Shown: positions 16,975 through 26,077, numbered from the stretch's first letter. The stretch: 64,000 bases of DNA from an uncultured Collinsella sp. (GCA_900541125.1 UQIK01000003.1:1-64000); one strand, 5' to 3'. Numbers and translations are program-made. Notes: generated from the letters alone by a model not told the origin.

Positions 16975-17625
16975 ATGATCAAGGCTGTTATTTTTGACAT
17001 GGACGGAACGCTGGTCGACACCGAGCGTTTGGGGATTAAGGCCTGGAAGGCAGGCGCCGCTGAGCTGGGGCTCGCGATTGATGAAGCGCTGATCCATCAG
17101 TTTATCGGCCGCACGCTGCCCGATGTTATGGACATCCTCGATAAGCATTATGGCAGCCACGAAACCACCGAGGCGATCTATCGTCGCCACAAGGAGATTC
17201 GCGACGAGATGGTCAAGACCGAACTGGAACTTAAGGCCGGCGCCGCCGAGTGCCTAGACGAGCTGCTAGCTGCGGGCTATCACGTGGGCCTAGCGACGTC
17301 GTCGCGCCTCGTTACGGCCGAGCGCAACCTTAAGATGGTCGGTCTTTTTGACAAGTTTGAAACGGTAACGTGTGGCGAGGACGTCGTGCACGGCAAGCCC
17401 GACCCCGAGATGTATCTGCTCGCCTGCGAGCGCGCGGGCTTTGCTCCCGAGGAATGTGCCGTGGTCGAGGATTCGCGCAACGGCTGCGTCTCGGGCATCA
17501 CGGCCGGATGCCATGTCTTCGCCGTCCCCGATATCGTGCCGCTGCCGCAGGACGTGGTGGATGGCTGCGAGGCCGTGCTCGATACGCTGTTCGATCTGGC
17601 GGCGGCGGTCAAGGCCGTGCGCTAG
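16975..17625 (+). CDS. HAD-superfamily phosphatase/phosphomutase (subfamily IA)
   Basis: A 216-residue haloacid dehalogenase-like hydrolase. Motif I is FDMDGTLVDTE, with nucleophile D8 and general acid D10. Motif II is ATSSR, and motifs III/IV are the lysine in HGKPDPEMY and VVEDSRNG. A helical cap lies between about residues 15 and 85, as in beta-phosphoglucomutase and phosphoglycolate phosphatase. The ATG at 16975 has TGAGGGGG just upstream. It is divergent from larE and convergent with the LacI gene behind it. The substrate cannot be assigned. Confidence 0.88.
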   Translation: MIKAVIFDMDGTLVDTERLGIKAWKAGAAELGLAIDEALIHQFIGRTLPDVMDILDKHYGSHETTEAIYRRHKEIRDEMVKTELELKAGAAECLDELLAAGYHVGLATSSRLVTAERNLKMVGLFDKFETVTCGEDVVHGKPDPEMYLLACERAGFAPEECAVVEDSRNGCVSGITAGCHVFAVPDIVPLPQDVVDGCEAVLDTLFDLAAAVKAVR

Positions 17626-17663
17626 ACAATTGCGGTGTTGAAACGAGCAATTGCCCACGTTTG

Positions 17664-17713
17664 CGCTCAAGCAAAAGGGGTCCGGCAATGGTCGGGCCCC
17701 TTTTGCTTGAGCG
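17664..17713. terminator. bidirectional terminator between the HAD and LacI genes
   Basis: A very long hairpin: CGCTCAAGCAAAAGGGG pairs with CCCCTTTTGCTTGAGCG around a short loop with extra CCG/CGG pairing. A and T runs inside the stem serve both directions. Confidence 0.85.
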
Positions 17714-17738
17714 GCGACTTAGCATACTTGCGTGCGTG

Positions 17739-18851
17739 CTATAGATACGCACCGAGGTTGATGGCCGTGGCGTCGGTCTGGCTGCTTGCCTGGGTGCTGG
17801 CGCGTTCCAGCAGGAACGGCCGCACGAGTTCTTGGCGGTTGATGTCCTCGATGGCCGTGACCGCGGTGACGGTGCGCGCGGCAGAGCCGATGTGGACGTG
17901 CTTGGTCTTTGCCGGGGCCTTGTTCTCGATTTGCTCCATGAGCAATTGAACGCCCTTGCGGCCAATCTCGTAGCCCGGGGGCGCTACCGTAGTGAGCGGG
18001 ACCGATCCACTCCAAGCGAGCGGGTTGCCATCGCAGCCTGCTACGCGTACTTGCCCGGGGACAGAGATGCCCTTGTCGACCAGCGCCGAGATAACGCCCG
18101 AGGCCAACACGTCGGTCAGGCCGACGACAAAATCGGGGCGTTCGTTCGCGGGGCGCTCGGCGATTTGGGCACCGATGCCGTAGCCGTCGGCAGCGGTATT
18201 CCATTCGCCAGCGTCGATGACTTCGATCTTGATATCGGGGTGCAGGGCGAGGGCCTTGTGAATGCCAAGCACGCGTAGGGTGAGCTGCATAAATGCTGCT
18301 CGGCCGACGACGACAATATGGTGTGCGCCGCGGGCGATGGCGAGCTCGGCAATGATGCGACCTTGGGCCTCGTTGTCGGCCGCTACGTAGTAGCCGGGCT
18401 CGGAACAGTGGATGTCCAGATGGACGATCGGCACGGGCATTTTAGTCATGGCCGGATGCCAGTCGGGGGACGCCATGGGCTGAACCATGACGCCGGACAT
18501 CTGCGTGCCCATAAAGTAGCGCAGGTAATGGTCCTCGAGAATATCGTCGTTATCGGCGTTGGCGATGAGCAAGTCGTAGCCGTGCTTGCGGGCCTCGTTG
18601 TGGGCGCCGCTGGCGATTTGGAGCGAAAAGCCGTGATCGAGACGGGGGAGCACCAGGCCAAAGGACTTGGTGGCGCCGCCCGCGAGCTGACGGGCGCTTT
18701 GGTTGGGCAGGTAGCCAAGGCGATTGATGGTCTCGTTGATGAGCTTGAGGGTCTCGGGGCGTAGCTTTTCGGGGTGGTTGAGCGCGTTGGAAACCGTGCC
18801 CAACGAAACCCCGGCCTCGCGCGCGACGTCGCTGATTTTTACCTTTGCCAT
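17739..18851 (-). CDS. LacI-family transcriptional regulator
   Basis: A 370-residue regulator. The helix-turn-helix VKISDVAREAGVSLGTVSNA and hinge YLPNQSARQLAGG lie at residues 3-60. The periplasmic-binding-like effector domain follows, and a C-terminal extension of about 30 residues (after TAVTAIEDINRQELVRPFLL) is unlike most LacI proteins of about 335-340 residues. The ATG at 18851 has AAAGGGG upstream. No sugar operon adjoins it: glmS is transcribed divergently and the HAD gene convergently. The target is therefore not obvious; a scattered regulon or glmS control are possibilities. Confidence 0.88.
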   Translation of the reverse strand: MAKVKISDVAREAGVSLGTVSNALNHPEKLRPETLKLINETINRLGYLPNQSARQLAGGATKSFGLVLPRLDHGFSLQIASGAHNEARKHGYDLLIANADNDDILEDHYLRYFMGTQMSGVMVQPMASPDWHPAMTKMPVPIVHLDIHCSEPGYYVAADNEAQGRIIAELAIARGAHHIVVVGRAAFMQLTLRVLGIHKALALHPDIKIEVIDAGEWNTAADGYGIGAQIAERPANERPDFVVGLTDVLASGVISALVDKGISVPGQVRVAGCDGNPLAWSGSVPLTTVAPPGYEIGRKGVQLLMEQIENKAPAKTKHVHIGSAARTVTAVTAIEDINRQELVRPFLLERASTQASSQTDATAINLGAYL

Positions 18852-18900
18852 AGCGGCCCCTTTGATGCGTTTCAAGTACAAGCCAGATTGTAGCATCCCA

Positions 18901-18937
18901 AACCTACCAAAAAGGGACAGGTTTATTTTGGCAGGTT
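18901..18937. repeat. dispersed palindrome, AACCTGCC family, copy 3 (inverted)
   Basis: AACCTACCAAAA pairs with TTTTGGCAGGTT (one mismatch) around GGGACAGG. The tag TATCTGGGG follows, so this copy is in reverse orientation. It lies in the LacI-glmS gap. Confidence 0.8.
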
Positions 18938-18965
18938 TATCTGGGGAAACGCCGTTGCCAGCGCG

Positions 18966-19001
18966 ACCACCACGAAGGGGGCAGGTACCTTTGTGGTGGT
19001 T
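18966..19001. repeat. palindrome, ACCACCAC family, copy 1
   Basis: ACCACCACGAAGG pairs with CCTTTGTGGTGGT around GGGCAGGTA. The second copy of the family is at 62931-62969, used there as a terminator. Confidence 0.75.
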
Positions 19002-19027
19002 TGGACCGGCTGGACGTGTGTGCATCG

Positions 19028-19053
19028 AGTGGTATCTAAGTTGAGATACCACT
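19028..19053. promoter_or_regulatory. palindromic operator candidate upstream of glmS
   Basis: The perfect 10-bp arms AGTGGTATCT and AGATACCACT are spaced by six bases, and a further near-palindrome CTGGTATATCAG follows at 19055-19066. The TGGTAT/ATACCA core resembles GntR-type sites such as those of NagR/DasR, but no assignment can be made. The site is about 110 bases before the glmS start. Confidence 0.45.
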
Positions 19054-19162
19054 TCTGGTATATCAGCTTGCGTTTGCGTGAGTACAATACTCGAACGTTA
19101 TGCGTCTCAGCGCCCCCTGTGCGTGGACGTTTTGCAGTCAAGCGGACGAAGGGATTTATCCT

Positions 19163-21010
19163 ATGTGCGGAATTGTCGGCTACACCGGCTCTGATATTGC
19201 AAAGAACATCCTGGTCACGGGCCTCAAGCGTATGGAGTATCGCGGCTATGACTCCTCGGGCGTCGCGCTCGAGGTGGGCGAGGGCGCCGCGGCGCACCTC
19301 GATGTCATCCGCCGCGTGGGTAAGGTCGCGGGCTTGGAGAGCGAGCTTTCCAACATTGACAGCGACGCTACCTGCGGTATCGGCCACACCCGTTGGGCCA
19401 CCCACGGCAAGCCCTCCGTCGTTAACGCTCACCCCCACACCAGCTGCGACGGTCGTATCGCCATCGTCCACAACGGCATCATCGAGAACTTCGCCGAGCT
19501 GCGCGAAGAGTTGGAGGGCCGCGGCCACCACTTTAAGAGCGAGACCGATACCGAGGTCTTCGCGCATCTGATCGAAGAGGGTTATGCCGAGACGCACGAC
19601 CTGATGGCCTCCGTGCGCGAGGCTTGCACCCACGTGGTCGGTGCCTATGGTCTGGCCGCCGTGTGCGCTGACGAGCCCGGCGTGATCGCCGTGGCCCGCA
19701 AGGATTCCCCGATCGTGGTCGGCGCGGGCGAGACCGGCGCCTATGTCGCCTCCGACGTCATCGCGCTCATCGACGCCACCCGCGATGTCGTGGTGCTCGA
19801 GGACGGTCAGTTTGCCAAGCTCACGCCCGCAGGCGTCGAGTACACCGACGAGGCCGGCAACGTTATCGAGCCCAAGGTCACCCACATCGACTGGGACCTG
19901 GACATGGCAGAAAAGGGCGGTTATCCCGACTTTATGCTCAAGGAAATCCACGAGCAGCCGCGCGTCGTGCGCGACACGCTGGTTGGTCGTATGACGCCGG
20001 CCGGCGAGCTCGACATCGACGAGCTGGGCCTTTCGCTCGAGGAGCTCAACGACATCGACCGCGTCTACGTGATCGCTTGTGGCACCAGCTATCACGCTGG
20101 CCTCATTGCCAAGAATCTCATTGAGGGCTGGGCTCGCATCCCCACCGAGGTGGAGGCGGCCAGCGAGTTCCGTTATCGCAACCCCATCATTACGCCGACG
20201 ACGCTTGTCGTTGCCGTGTCCCAGTCGGGCGAGACGGCCGATACCCTTGCCGCCATTCGCGACGCGCGCATCAAGGGTGCCAAGGTCTTCGGCATCACCA
20301 ACGTGGTGGGCAGCCCCGTGGCGCGTGAGAGCGACGGCGTCATCTACACCAAGGCCAACAAGGAGATCGCGGTCGCCTCGACCAAGAGCTTCATCGGCCA
20401 GGTTGTGAGCCTGACGCTGCTGGCCCTGCTGCTGGCGCAGGTCAAGTACCGCCTGACCACCAAACAGGCACGCATGCTGTTCCGCGAGCTTTCCGATACT
20501 GCCGAGCAGATCCAGTGGATTTTGGACACGCAGACCGATGCCGTGCATGAGGCTGCCCTGCTGTGCAAGGACGCGCAGTCGGCGCTGTTCGTGGGCCGTG
20601 GCATGGGTGCCGCTATTTCCTACGAGGGTGCGCTCAAGCTCAAGGAGGTCAGCTACCTGCACGCCGAGGCATATGCCGCCGGTGAGATGAAGCATGGCCC
20701 CATTGCCCTGATCGACCCGGGCTTCCCTGTCATCGCTGTGGCCACCAAGAGTGCCACCTACGACAAGACCGTGTCGAACCTCATGGAGTGCAAGGCGCGC
20801 GGCGCCAAGGTCATCGTCGTTGCCACCGAGGGCGACGAGGAGATCAACAAGATCGCCGACTGCATCATCCGCGTGCCAGCAGTCCGCGACGTGTTCAGCC
20901 CCATCACGGCGAGCGTCCCGCTGCAGCTGCTCGCCCGCGAGGTCGCCATCCTGCGCGGCTGCGATGTCGATCAGCCCCGAAACCTCGCCAAGAGCGTGAC
21001 CGTGGAATAG
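19163..21010 (+). CDS. glmS: glutamine-fructose-6-phosphate aminotransferase (isomerizing)
   Basis: A 615-residue enzyme that makes glucosamine 6-phosphate for peptidoglycan and other amino sugars. The class II glutamine amidotransferase domain starts at the processed nucleophile C2 (MCGIVGYTGSD) and spans about 1-235. Two SIS domains follow (about 285-610), with CGTSYHAGL and SQSGETADT. The C-terminal sequence RNLAKSVTVE is the family's isomerase tail. The ATG at 19163 is fixed by the need for Cys at position 2. No glmS ribozyme was recognised upstream; instead a palindrome lies at 19028. Confidence 0.97.
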   Translation: MCGIVGYTGSDIAKNILVTGLKRMEYRGYDSSGVALEVGEGAAAHLDVIRRVGKVAGLESELSNIDSDATCGIGHTRWATHGKPSVVNAHPHTSCDGRIAIVHNGIIENFAELREELEGRGHHFKSETDTEVFAHLIEEGYAETHDLMASVREACTHVVGAYGLAAVCADEPGVIAVARKDSPIVVGAGETGAYVASDVIALIDATRDVVVLEDGQFAKLTPAGVEYTDEAGNVIEPKVTHIDWDLDMAEKGGYPDFMLKEIHEQPRVVRDTLVGRMTPAGELDIDELGLSLEELNDIDRVYVIACGTSYHAGLIAKNLIEGWARIPTEVEAASEFRYRNPIITPTTLVVAVSQSGETADTLAAIRDARIKGAKVFGITNVVGSPVARESDGVIYTKANKEIAVASTKSFIGQVVSLTLLALLLAQVKYRLTTKQARMLFRELSDTAEQIQWILDTQTDAVHEAALLCKDAQSALFVGRGMGAAISYEGALKLKEVSYLHAEAYAAGEMKHGPIALIDPGFPVIAVATKSATYDKTVSNLMECKARGAKVIVVATEGDEEINKIADCIIRVPAVRDVFSPITASVPLQLLAREVAILRGCDVDQPRNLAKSVTVE

Positions 21011-21034
21011 TTGGTTCCGCCGTTCTAGCGACTA

Positions 21035-21072
21035 AGGCCCGGCTCCGCATCAAGACGGAGCCGGGCCTTGTT
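21035..21072 (+). terminator. glmS terminator
   Basis: The perfect arms AGGCCCGGCTCCG and CGGAGCCGGGCCT are followed by TGTTG. The T tract is weak but the stem is very stable. Confidence 0.75.
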
Positions 21073-21088
21073 GCATTTGCCCAGATAA

Positions 21089-21125
21089 AACCTGCCAAAA
21101 TGAACCTGTCCCTTTTTGGCAGGTT
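21089..21125. repeat. dispersed palindrome, AACCTGCC family, copy 4
   Basis: AACCTGCCAAAA pairs with TTTTGGCAGGTT around GAACCTGTCCC, and the tag GCCCAGATAA precedes it. It overlaps the stop of the GntR gene, between two convergent genes. Confidence 0.8.
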
Positions 21126-21855
21126 AGCGGAGCTTGCTGGTCTCGAAGTACTCGGGGAACTGGTCCAGAACCTCGGTTTGGTTGCGGAACATCATGTGCA
21201 GGTGCTTGCTGACCAAAAAGCTCGCTTCGATGGGGTCGCGACCGGCGATAGCGCGGCGAATCTGCTTGTGCTCGTTCACGATGTCCTGATTGTCGAGAAC
21301 CTGCGTGGCAGCGCGCAGCCAGCGGAAGCGCTCCAGGTCGGCATTGGTCTCTTCGAGCCACGACCACACGGTGCTGCGACATGCGATGCTAAAAATCATG
21401 TGATGCATGAGGTTATCGCTCAAAAAGAAGCCGATGCGATCCTCATCGGCCATGGCCTTTTCCTGCAGCGCGATGGCGCGGTCGAGCTGCTCGATGCCTG
21501 CCGAGGTGGCGCGCGCACAGCACTCCACGATCACCTGCTTTTCCAGATGCTCGCGGATGTAACAGGCACTCTCGGCAAGGGTGAGGTTGATGGGTGAGAC
21601 GTAGGTGCCACTCTGGGGCACGGTGCGCACCAGGCCTTCCTGCGCCAAGCGAACCAAAGCCTCGCGCACGGGCGTGCGACCCATATCCAGGTCGTCGCAA
21701 AGTTGCTTGACGCCCAGCTTTTCGCCCGGCTTGTAGTCCAGGTAGACGATTTTGCGTCGAATGGTGTGGTAGGACTGGTCCTGTAGACTCGTTTCCTGCT
21801 CGCCGACGTGCATCGATTCTTCCATAGCGCCTCGCAACTGTTCTATCAAACTCAT
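21124..21855 (-). CDS. GntR-family regulator, FadR/FCD subfamily
   Basis: A 243-residue regulator with a winged-helix domain (about 25-95; GRTPVREALVRLAQEGLV is the recognition region) and an all-helical FCD ligand domain. The FCD domain has likely metal or ligand histidines in NLMHHMIF and SKHLHMMF. The gene is divergent from the YeiH-type transporter at 22019 with 163 bases between them, so it may control that gene. The start is uncertain: ATGs at 21855, 21825 and 21813 are all in frame, and the inner two have better GAGG or GGAAG upstream. The effector is unknown; FCD proteins usually bind organic acids. Confidence 0.88.
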   Translation of the reverse strand: MSLIEQLRGAMEESMHVGEQETSLQDQSYHTIRRKIVYLDYKPGEKLGVKQLCDDLDMGRTPVREALVRLAQEGLVRTVPQSGTYVSPINLTLAESACYIREHLEKQVIVECCARATSAGIEQLDRAIALQEKAMADEDRIGFFLSDNLMHHMIFSIACRSTVWSWLEETNADLERFRWLRAATQVLDNQDIVNEHKQIRRAIAGRDPIEASFLVSKHLHMMFRNQTEVLDQFPEYFETSKLR

Positions 21856-22018
21856 ATGTCAGTTGTTAATTATGCTGCGAATCAGCTCTCCGCGGTGGGT
21901 AATTCGGCTGTTGCCTGAGAACTATTGCGGCATCTTAGTCTGTGTTTGCGCAAGGCTGCGCTCAATGTTGCCGTATCATAAGCCGTCGCAAACGTGAAAT
22001 AGAAAGAAGGAATCCCAT

Positions 22019-23053
22019 ATGCAACTGGCAAATATCGTACGCGAGCGCTGGAAAGGCGTCTTGTTCTGCCTAATCATCGCCATTCCCGCGACGTTGCTCG
22101 GCAAACAAATTGAGGTGGTCGGCGGTCCGGTATTTGCCATCCTCTTTGGTATGGTCCTGGCGCTCGTCTTTCCCAAGAATCGTCGCGAACAGCTCGCCGC
22201 CGGCGTTACCTATACGTCCAAAAAAGTCTTGCAGTACGCGGTTATCCTGCTTGGCTTTGGCATGAACCTCTCCCAGATTCTGTCCAAGGGCGCCCAGTCG
22301 CTGCCGATTATCGTGGCGACAATCTCGACCTCGCTTGTCATCGCCTTTGTGCTCTGCCGCGTCATGAACGTGCCGGGCAAGATCGCGACGCTTGTGGGTG
22401 TGGGTTCGTCGATTTGCGGTGGTTCTGCCATCGCCGCGACCGCACCCGTCATCGATGCCGACGATCGCGAGATTGCCCAGGCCATCTCGGTCATCTTCCT
22501 GTTTAACGTTATCGCGGCGCTCGTGTTTCCGACGCTCGGCGGCATGCTCGGGCTGACCAACGAGGGCTTTGGCCTGTTTGCCGGTACCGCCATCAACGAC
22601 ACCTCGTCCGTAACGGCTGCGGCGAGCGCTTGGGACAGCATGCATCCCGGCGCCAATGTTCTCGAGAGCGCCACGGTGGTCAAGCTCACCAGGACGCTGG
22701 CCATTATCCCCATCACGTTGGTCCTCGCATGCTGGCAGATGCATCTGGCGCGCAAGGCCGGCGGCGACGCCAAAAGCACGTTCTCCCTTAAACGCGCGTT
22801 TCCCATGTTTGTGCTGTTCTTTGTGCTGGCGAGCGTGATCACCACGGTACTTCAGCTTCCCGCATCCGTTACGGTGCCCATCAAGGAGCTGTCGAAGTTC
22901 TTTATCGTGATGGCCATGGCGGCTATTGGTTTTAATACCGATATCGTCGAGCTGGTCAAAAAGGGCGGCAAGCCCATCGCGCTGGGCTTTTGCTGCTGGA
23001 TTGGCATTGCGTGCATGAGTTTGGGAATGCAACACGTACTGGGAATCTGGTAG
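22019..23053 (+). CDS. YeiH/UPF0324-family putative sulfate exporter
   Basis: A 344-residue membrane protein with about ten hydrophobic segments. The family marks are VGVGSSICGGSAIAATAPVI, where the acidic and glycine motif follows, and NDTSSVTAAAS in the second half. The two halves look like an inverted pseudo-repeat. Some relatives are annotated as sulfate or sulfite exporters, but direct evidence is thin. AGAAGGAAT precedes the ATG at 22019. The divergent GntR gene is the probable regulator. Confidence 0.85.
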   Translation: MQLANIVRERWKGVLFCLIIAIPATLLGKQIEVVGGPVFAILFGMVLALVFPKNRREQLAAGVTYTSKKVLQYAVILLGFGMNLSQILSKGAQSLPIIVATISTSLVIAFVLCRVMNVPGKIATLVGVGSSICGGSAIAATAPVIDADDREIAQAISVIFLFNVIAALVFPTLGGMLGLTNEGFGLFAGTAINDTSSVTAAASAWDSMHPGANVLESATVVKLTRTLAIIPITLVLACWQMHLARKAGGDAKSTFSLKRAFPMFVLFFVLASVITTVLQLPASVTVPIKELSKFFIVMAMAAIGFNTDIVELVKKGGKPIALGFCCWIGIACMSLGMQHVLGIW

Positions 23054-23319
23054 AGAAGTAGCTTGTTTGCGTGCTGCGTGCTGGTGAGCGCAAGCCTGCG
23101 GTGGAGCGATAGGAGCTCTTGCGGGTATGGCTTGTCCGCGGGTTTATAAGTCCCGAAGAGCTCTTATCGCCCCGCCAGGATGGCGATGCGGGGCAACACC
23201 TATACTCGCAGGACGGCGCTTTCTGCCCTATAGTGTTTGGTGAGCAATATCGTTCAATTTTGAAACACTCGGTCGTGCGACCGTCGACGGTTGCACGTCG
23301 CTGCGGACAGGGGCAAATC

Positions 23320-24537
23320 ATGGATAGCGATGCCAAGCTGAACATCTTGACCGAGGCCCTGGCTGCTGCCGGGGCCTCGGCATTGGCAATCGATGCGCGT
23401 GGGGACGTCGCGATCTCGACCATGAATGACGCGGCGCTCGAGCGGGATGTGGCGGCTTTTGTCGCTGAGCGCCTCGACCGTATAGGAGACGGCGCGCGTC
23501 TGGTTATGGGGCGTGCGGGTACGCGCCTGAGCCTGACCGTTCGCCCCACCGACAAAGAGGGCGGGGGCCTTTGGGTCGTCGTGGTCCGCGAGGTGCGCGG
23601 CGCCGCGGCGCATGCGGGCATCGAGTGGCTCAACGCCGACGAGGTTGAGGCCCGCTACGAATCGAGCGCGTACGGCATCGTTGAGGGGGCGGCTTCGGTG
23701 GCTGCGCCGGTTGCCGAGAGCTATGCGCGCGGCGTGCCCCTTATGTTCGAGGGCGAGCTGGGAGCGGGTCAGGTTGAGATCGCCAAGCGCCTCTATCTGG
23801 ATGGCCCTTTTGCCGATCAACCCTTTGTTTCCGTCGCGCTCGATGAACTCACCGAGCGCGGTTGGCGCCATGTGCTCAAAAGCGCCGAATCGCCGTTGTT
23901 CCAAACGGGGCTGACCCTTTGCATTGAGGGCTGGAATGCGGTTGGCCCCCAGCGCCTCCGCGAGCTGGTCTCCACGATGACCGACACCGCGTTGGCGACG
24001 CGCTGCCATGTGGTGCTGACAGCGAATGACATGCCGGGCGGCGGCGAAAGTGATCAAGCCGCGTTTGTGACCGAGCGCTTCGCCTGTGCGGTGAGCGTGG
24101 CGCCGGCAGTCGCCGAGCAGGGGGCCGCGTCGACGAAGGTTGCGCGCTATTTGGAATATCTCGCTGATGCATTTGGGACGGCAGCGCCCACGCTGTCTGC
24201 CGCGGCGACGAAGACGCTCGATGCTTACCGCTGGCCGCGCAATTATCTGCAGCTTCGCGAGGTCTCGGAACGACTGTATATATTGGTGGGGGCGGGCACG
24301 GTGGACCGCGCTGTGGCGGAGGAAGTGCTCGCCCAAGAGGACGTGATTAAGACCGCAACCTTTGGCGCCCCGACGCTCGAAAGTGACCTGTATATCCTGC
24401 GACCGCTGGCCGATACCGAGCGAGATATCGCGCATCTGGTTGTAGATCATCTCCACGGCAACCGAACCCGTGCGGCGGAGGTGCTGGGCATAAGCCGTAC
24501 AACGCTGTGGCGCTTGCTGAAGGACGATGACCGTTGA
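23320..24537 (+). CDS. Fis-type HTH regulator with degenerate AAA+ domain
   Basis: A 405-residue protein laid out like an NtrC-family sigma-54 activator. It has an N-terminal region of unknown type (1-110), an AAA-like central domain (about 120-310), and a C-terminal Fis helix-turn-helix, TRAAEVLGISRTTLWRLLK. The Walker A position reads GELGAGQVEIAKRL without the lysine-threonine pair, and no GAFTGA sigma-54 contact loop is visible. ATP-driven activation of sigma-54 RNA polymerase is therefore unlikely. It may act as a conventional DNA-binding regulator, as in truncated PrpR-like proteins. The ATG at 23320 follows AGGGG; upstream in-frame starts add no domain. The target is unknown. Confidence 0.7.
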   Translation: MDSDAKLNILTEALAAAGASALAIDARGDVAISTMNDAALERDVAAFVAERLDRIGDGARLVMGRAGTRLSLTVRPTDKEGGGLWVVVVREVRGAAAHAGIEWLNADEVEARYESSAYGIVEGAASVAAPVAESYARGVPLMFEGELGAGQVEIAKRLYLDGPFADQPFVSVALDELTERGWRHVLKSAESPLFQTGLTLCIEGWNAVGPQRLRELVSTMTDTALATRCHVVLTANDMPGGGESDQAAFVTERFACAVSVAPAVAEQGAASTKVARYLEYLADAFGTAAPTLSAAATKTLDAYRWPRNYLQLREVSERLYILVGAGTVDRAVAEEVLAQEDVIKTATFGAPTLESDLYILRPLADTERDIAHLVVDHLHGNRTRAAEVLGISRTTLWRLLKDDDR

Positions 24538-24621
24538 GCGAGGCGCCCGTGACCGCGCGCGACGCGTGTGCTACAGTCCAAAGCGTTATTGTTTCGATTT
24601 GGTTACGGCGTGCGAGGGCAT

Positions 24622-25197
24622 ATGGCTGAGACTTCAAAACCGAGCCGCAGAAGGCGGAGTGCCGCGCCGGTCAACCGACGCACAACATCGGTGACGTGGG
24701 GCAAACACGCCTCGGGGTTTGATGGCTCGTTCAAGCGCACTAAATACGGCTATCCTTCGGCAAGCGCCCGCTTGGCAATGCAGGCAGAGTCCTCACTGTG
24801 GGGCCGCAAACGCGTGGTGGGCTCAAAGCTCAAACACGACGGAACGCTCGGTTATATTAGCCGCGGGGCGGCTCGCCGCAGCGGACTCAATCCGGCTGGT
24901 TGGCACCGTTATGTTCCGATCGCGGTCGTCGTTGCAGTGATCGTCATCGCACTCGCTGCGCTTGGCTACGCCGGCGGTGGCGCCAACTTGGACGCAGTGT
25001 TTAAATCGCCCGAGCTCGCGCATGCAGGCACAGAAGTTGTCGAGGGCGCGCAGACCCAGACAGGCGTCGCGCCCCAGCGCGGTATCGTTGCGGCGGCCAC
25101 CACTATTGCAGATGCTCAAAAGGACGAGGACGAACAGGGCGATGGCGCCGAAACGGCCCAGACGAACGAAACGACGACAACGGCGACGTCAATATAA
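24622..25197 (+). CDS. hypothetical single-pass membrane protein
   Basis: A 191-residue protein of unknown function. The N-terminal half (1-95) is strongly basic, with KPSRRRRS near the start and a repeated-looking SFKRTKYGYPSASARL. One membrane helix follows (about 97-120, YVPIAVVVAVIVIALAALGY). The C-terminal part is acidic, threonine-rich and probably disordered outside the cell. The start at 24622 has GAGGG upstream; a longer in-frame start is less likely. It stands alone between the Fis-type regulator and a convergent nitroreductase gene. Confidence 0.6.
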   Translation: MAETSKPSRRRRSAAPVNRRTTSVTWGKHASGFDGSFKRTKYGYPSASARLAMQAESSLWGRKRVVGSKLKHDGTLGYISRGAARRSGLNPAGWHRYVPIAVVVAVIVIALAALGYAGGGANLDAVFKSPELAHAGTEVVEGAQTQTGVAPQRGIVAAATTIADAQKDEDEQGDGAETAQTNETTTTATSI

Positions 25198-25206
25198 GTT
25201 GCGAGT

Positions 25207-25245
25207 GGGGTAGCTAAAATAGCCCCGTCCAAAATTAGCTACCCC
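25207..25245. repeat. palindrome with GGGGTAGCTAA arms
   Basis: GGGGTAGCTAA pairs with TTAGCTACCCC around AATAGCCCCGTCC. The loop and right flank recur at 37924-37953. Lying between convergent genes, it may also act as a terminator. Confidence 0.75.
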
Positions 25246-25261
25246 CGCTGACGCTCCTGGG

Positions 25262-25783
25262 TTACCTTACGTAGACGACGTTGTCGCGGCGCGGCTTTGC
25301 CTCGGGTAGCGTGTCCTCGGCGTAGCCAAGAATGCAGTTACCGACACCGCGCAGGCTGCCGTCGGCGGGCAGGCCCCAGCTGGCCAGCAGCTCCAAGCCC
25401 TCGGGCGAGTCAAAGACCTCATGCGCACGGTGAATCCAGCACGAATCGACACCCAGTGCATAGGCAGCATTGAGCAGGTTGCCCATGGCAAGCGAGCCGT
25501 CTTCCAGATGCGTGGGCACGCTGCGGTCGACCAGTACCACCACAACGATCTTGGCGCCGTAGAAGGGGTCGCTGTTGCTGTCCATGACCTGGGCGTTGAG
25601 CTGTGAGAGACGCTCGACGGTCGCGGGGTCGGTGACGGCGACAAACGTCACCGGCTGGCGGCCCATGCCGCTCGGTGCATATTGGCCGGCTTCGATAATC
25701 CGTGCAAGCTTTTCGGCCTCGACGGGACGATTGCTGTATTTGCGGCAGCTGCGGCGGTGAATGAGTGCTTCGATAGTCTCCAT
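25262..25783 (-). CDS. nitroreductase family protein
   Basis: A 173-residue FMN-dependent oxidoreductase. Typical FMN-binding pieces are RRSCRKYSNRPVE near the N-terminus, APSGMGRQPVTFVAV, and the C-terminal LGYAEDTLPEAKPRRDNVVYVR. AAGGAGAC precedes the ATG at 25783; the longer in-frame start lacks a ribosome binding site. The enzyme would reduce quinones, nitroaromatics or similar acceptors with NAD(P)H. No partner gene indicates a particular substrate. Confidence 0.9.
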   Translation of the reverse strand: METIEALIHRRSCRKYSNRPVEAEKLARIIEAGQYAPSGMGRQPVTFVAVTDPATVERLSQLNAQVMDSNSDPFYGAKIVVVVLVDRSVPTHLEDGSLAMGNLLNAAYALGVDSCWIHRAHEVFDSPEGLELLASWGLPADGSLRGVGNCILGYAEDTLPEAKPRRDNVVYVR

Positions 25784-26077
25784 GGTGTCTCCTTGCGGTG
25801 GCGTTGCAGATGCCCCGTTCGTACCCGTCGGGCTTAAACGATAGACGGTCAATTGCCCGGCCAAAAGGATAGATTCCAATTGGGAAAGTAGGTTTGCATA
25901 AAAGTACCTTCAGAATGTGACAAACAAATGGGATGGTTAAACGTTTTATCCCGTCTACCCTGCGCTTTTTTACCACTTGCCTAAATGACGAACGCATAAC
26001 CTTTGATAAAGGTTTTACTAAAGGAGTACCAACGTTTATCAATGCGCCGTGGTGGCGCCGGGCCAGGAGGTAACATC

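Noticed and set aside
18900..19162. A glmS ribozyme or other riboswitch before glmS
   Set aside because: No ribozyme core or known aptamer pattern was recognised. The gap is taken up by two palindromes and an operator-like site.
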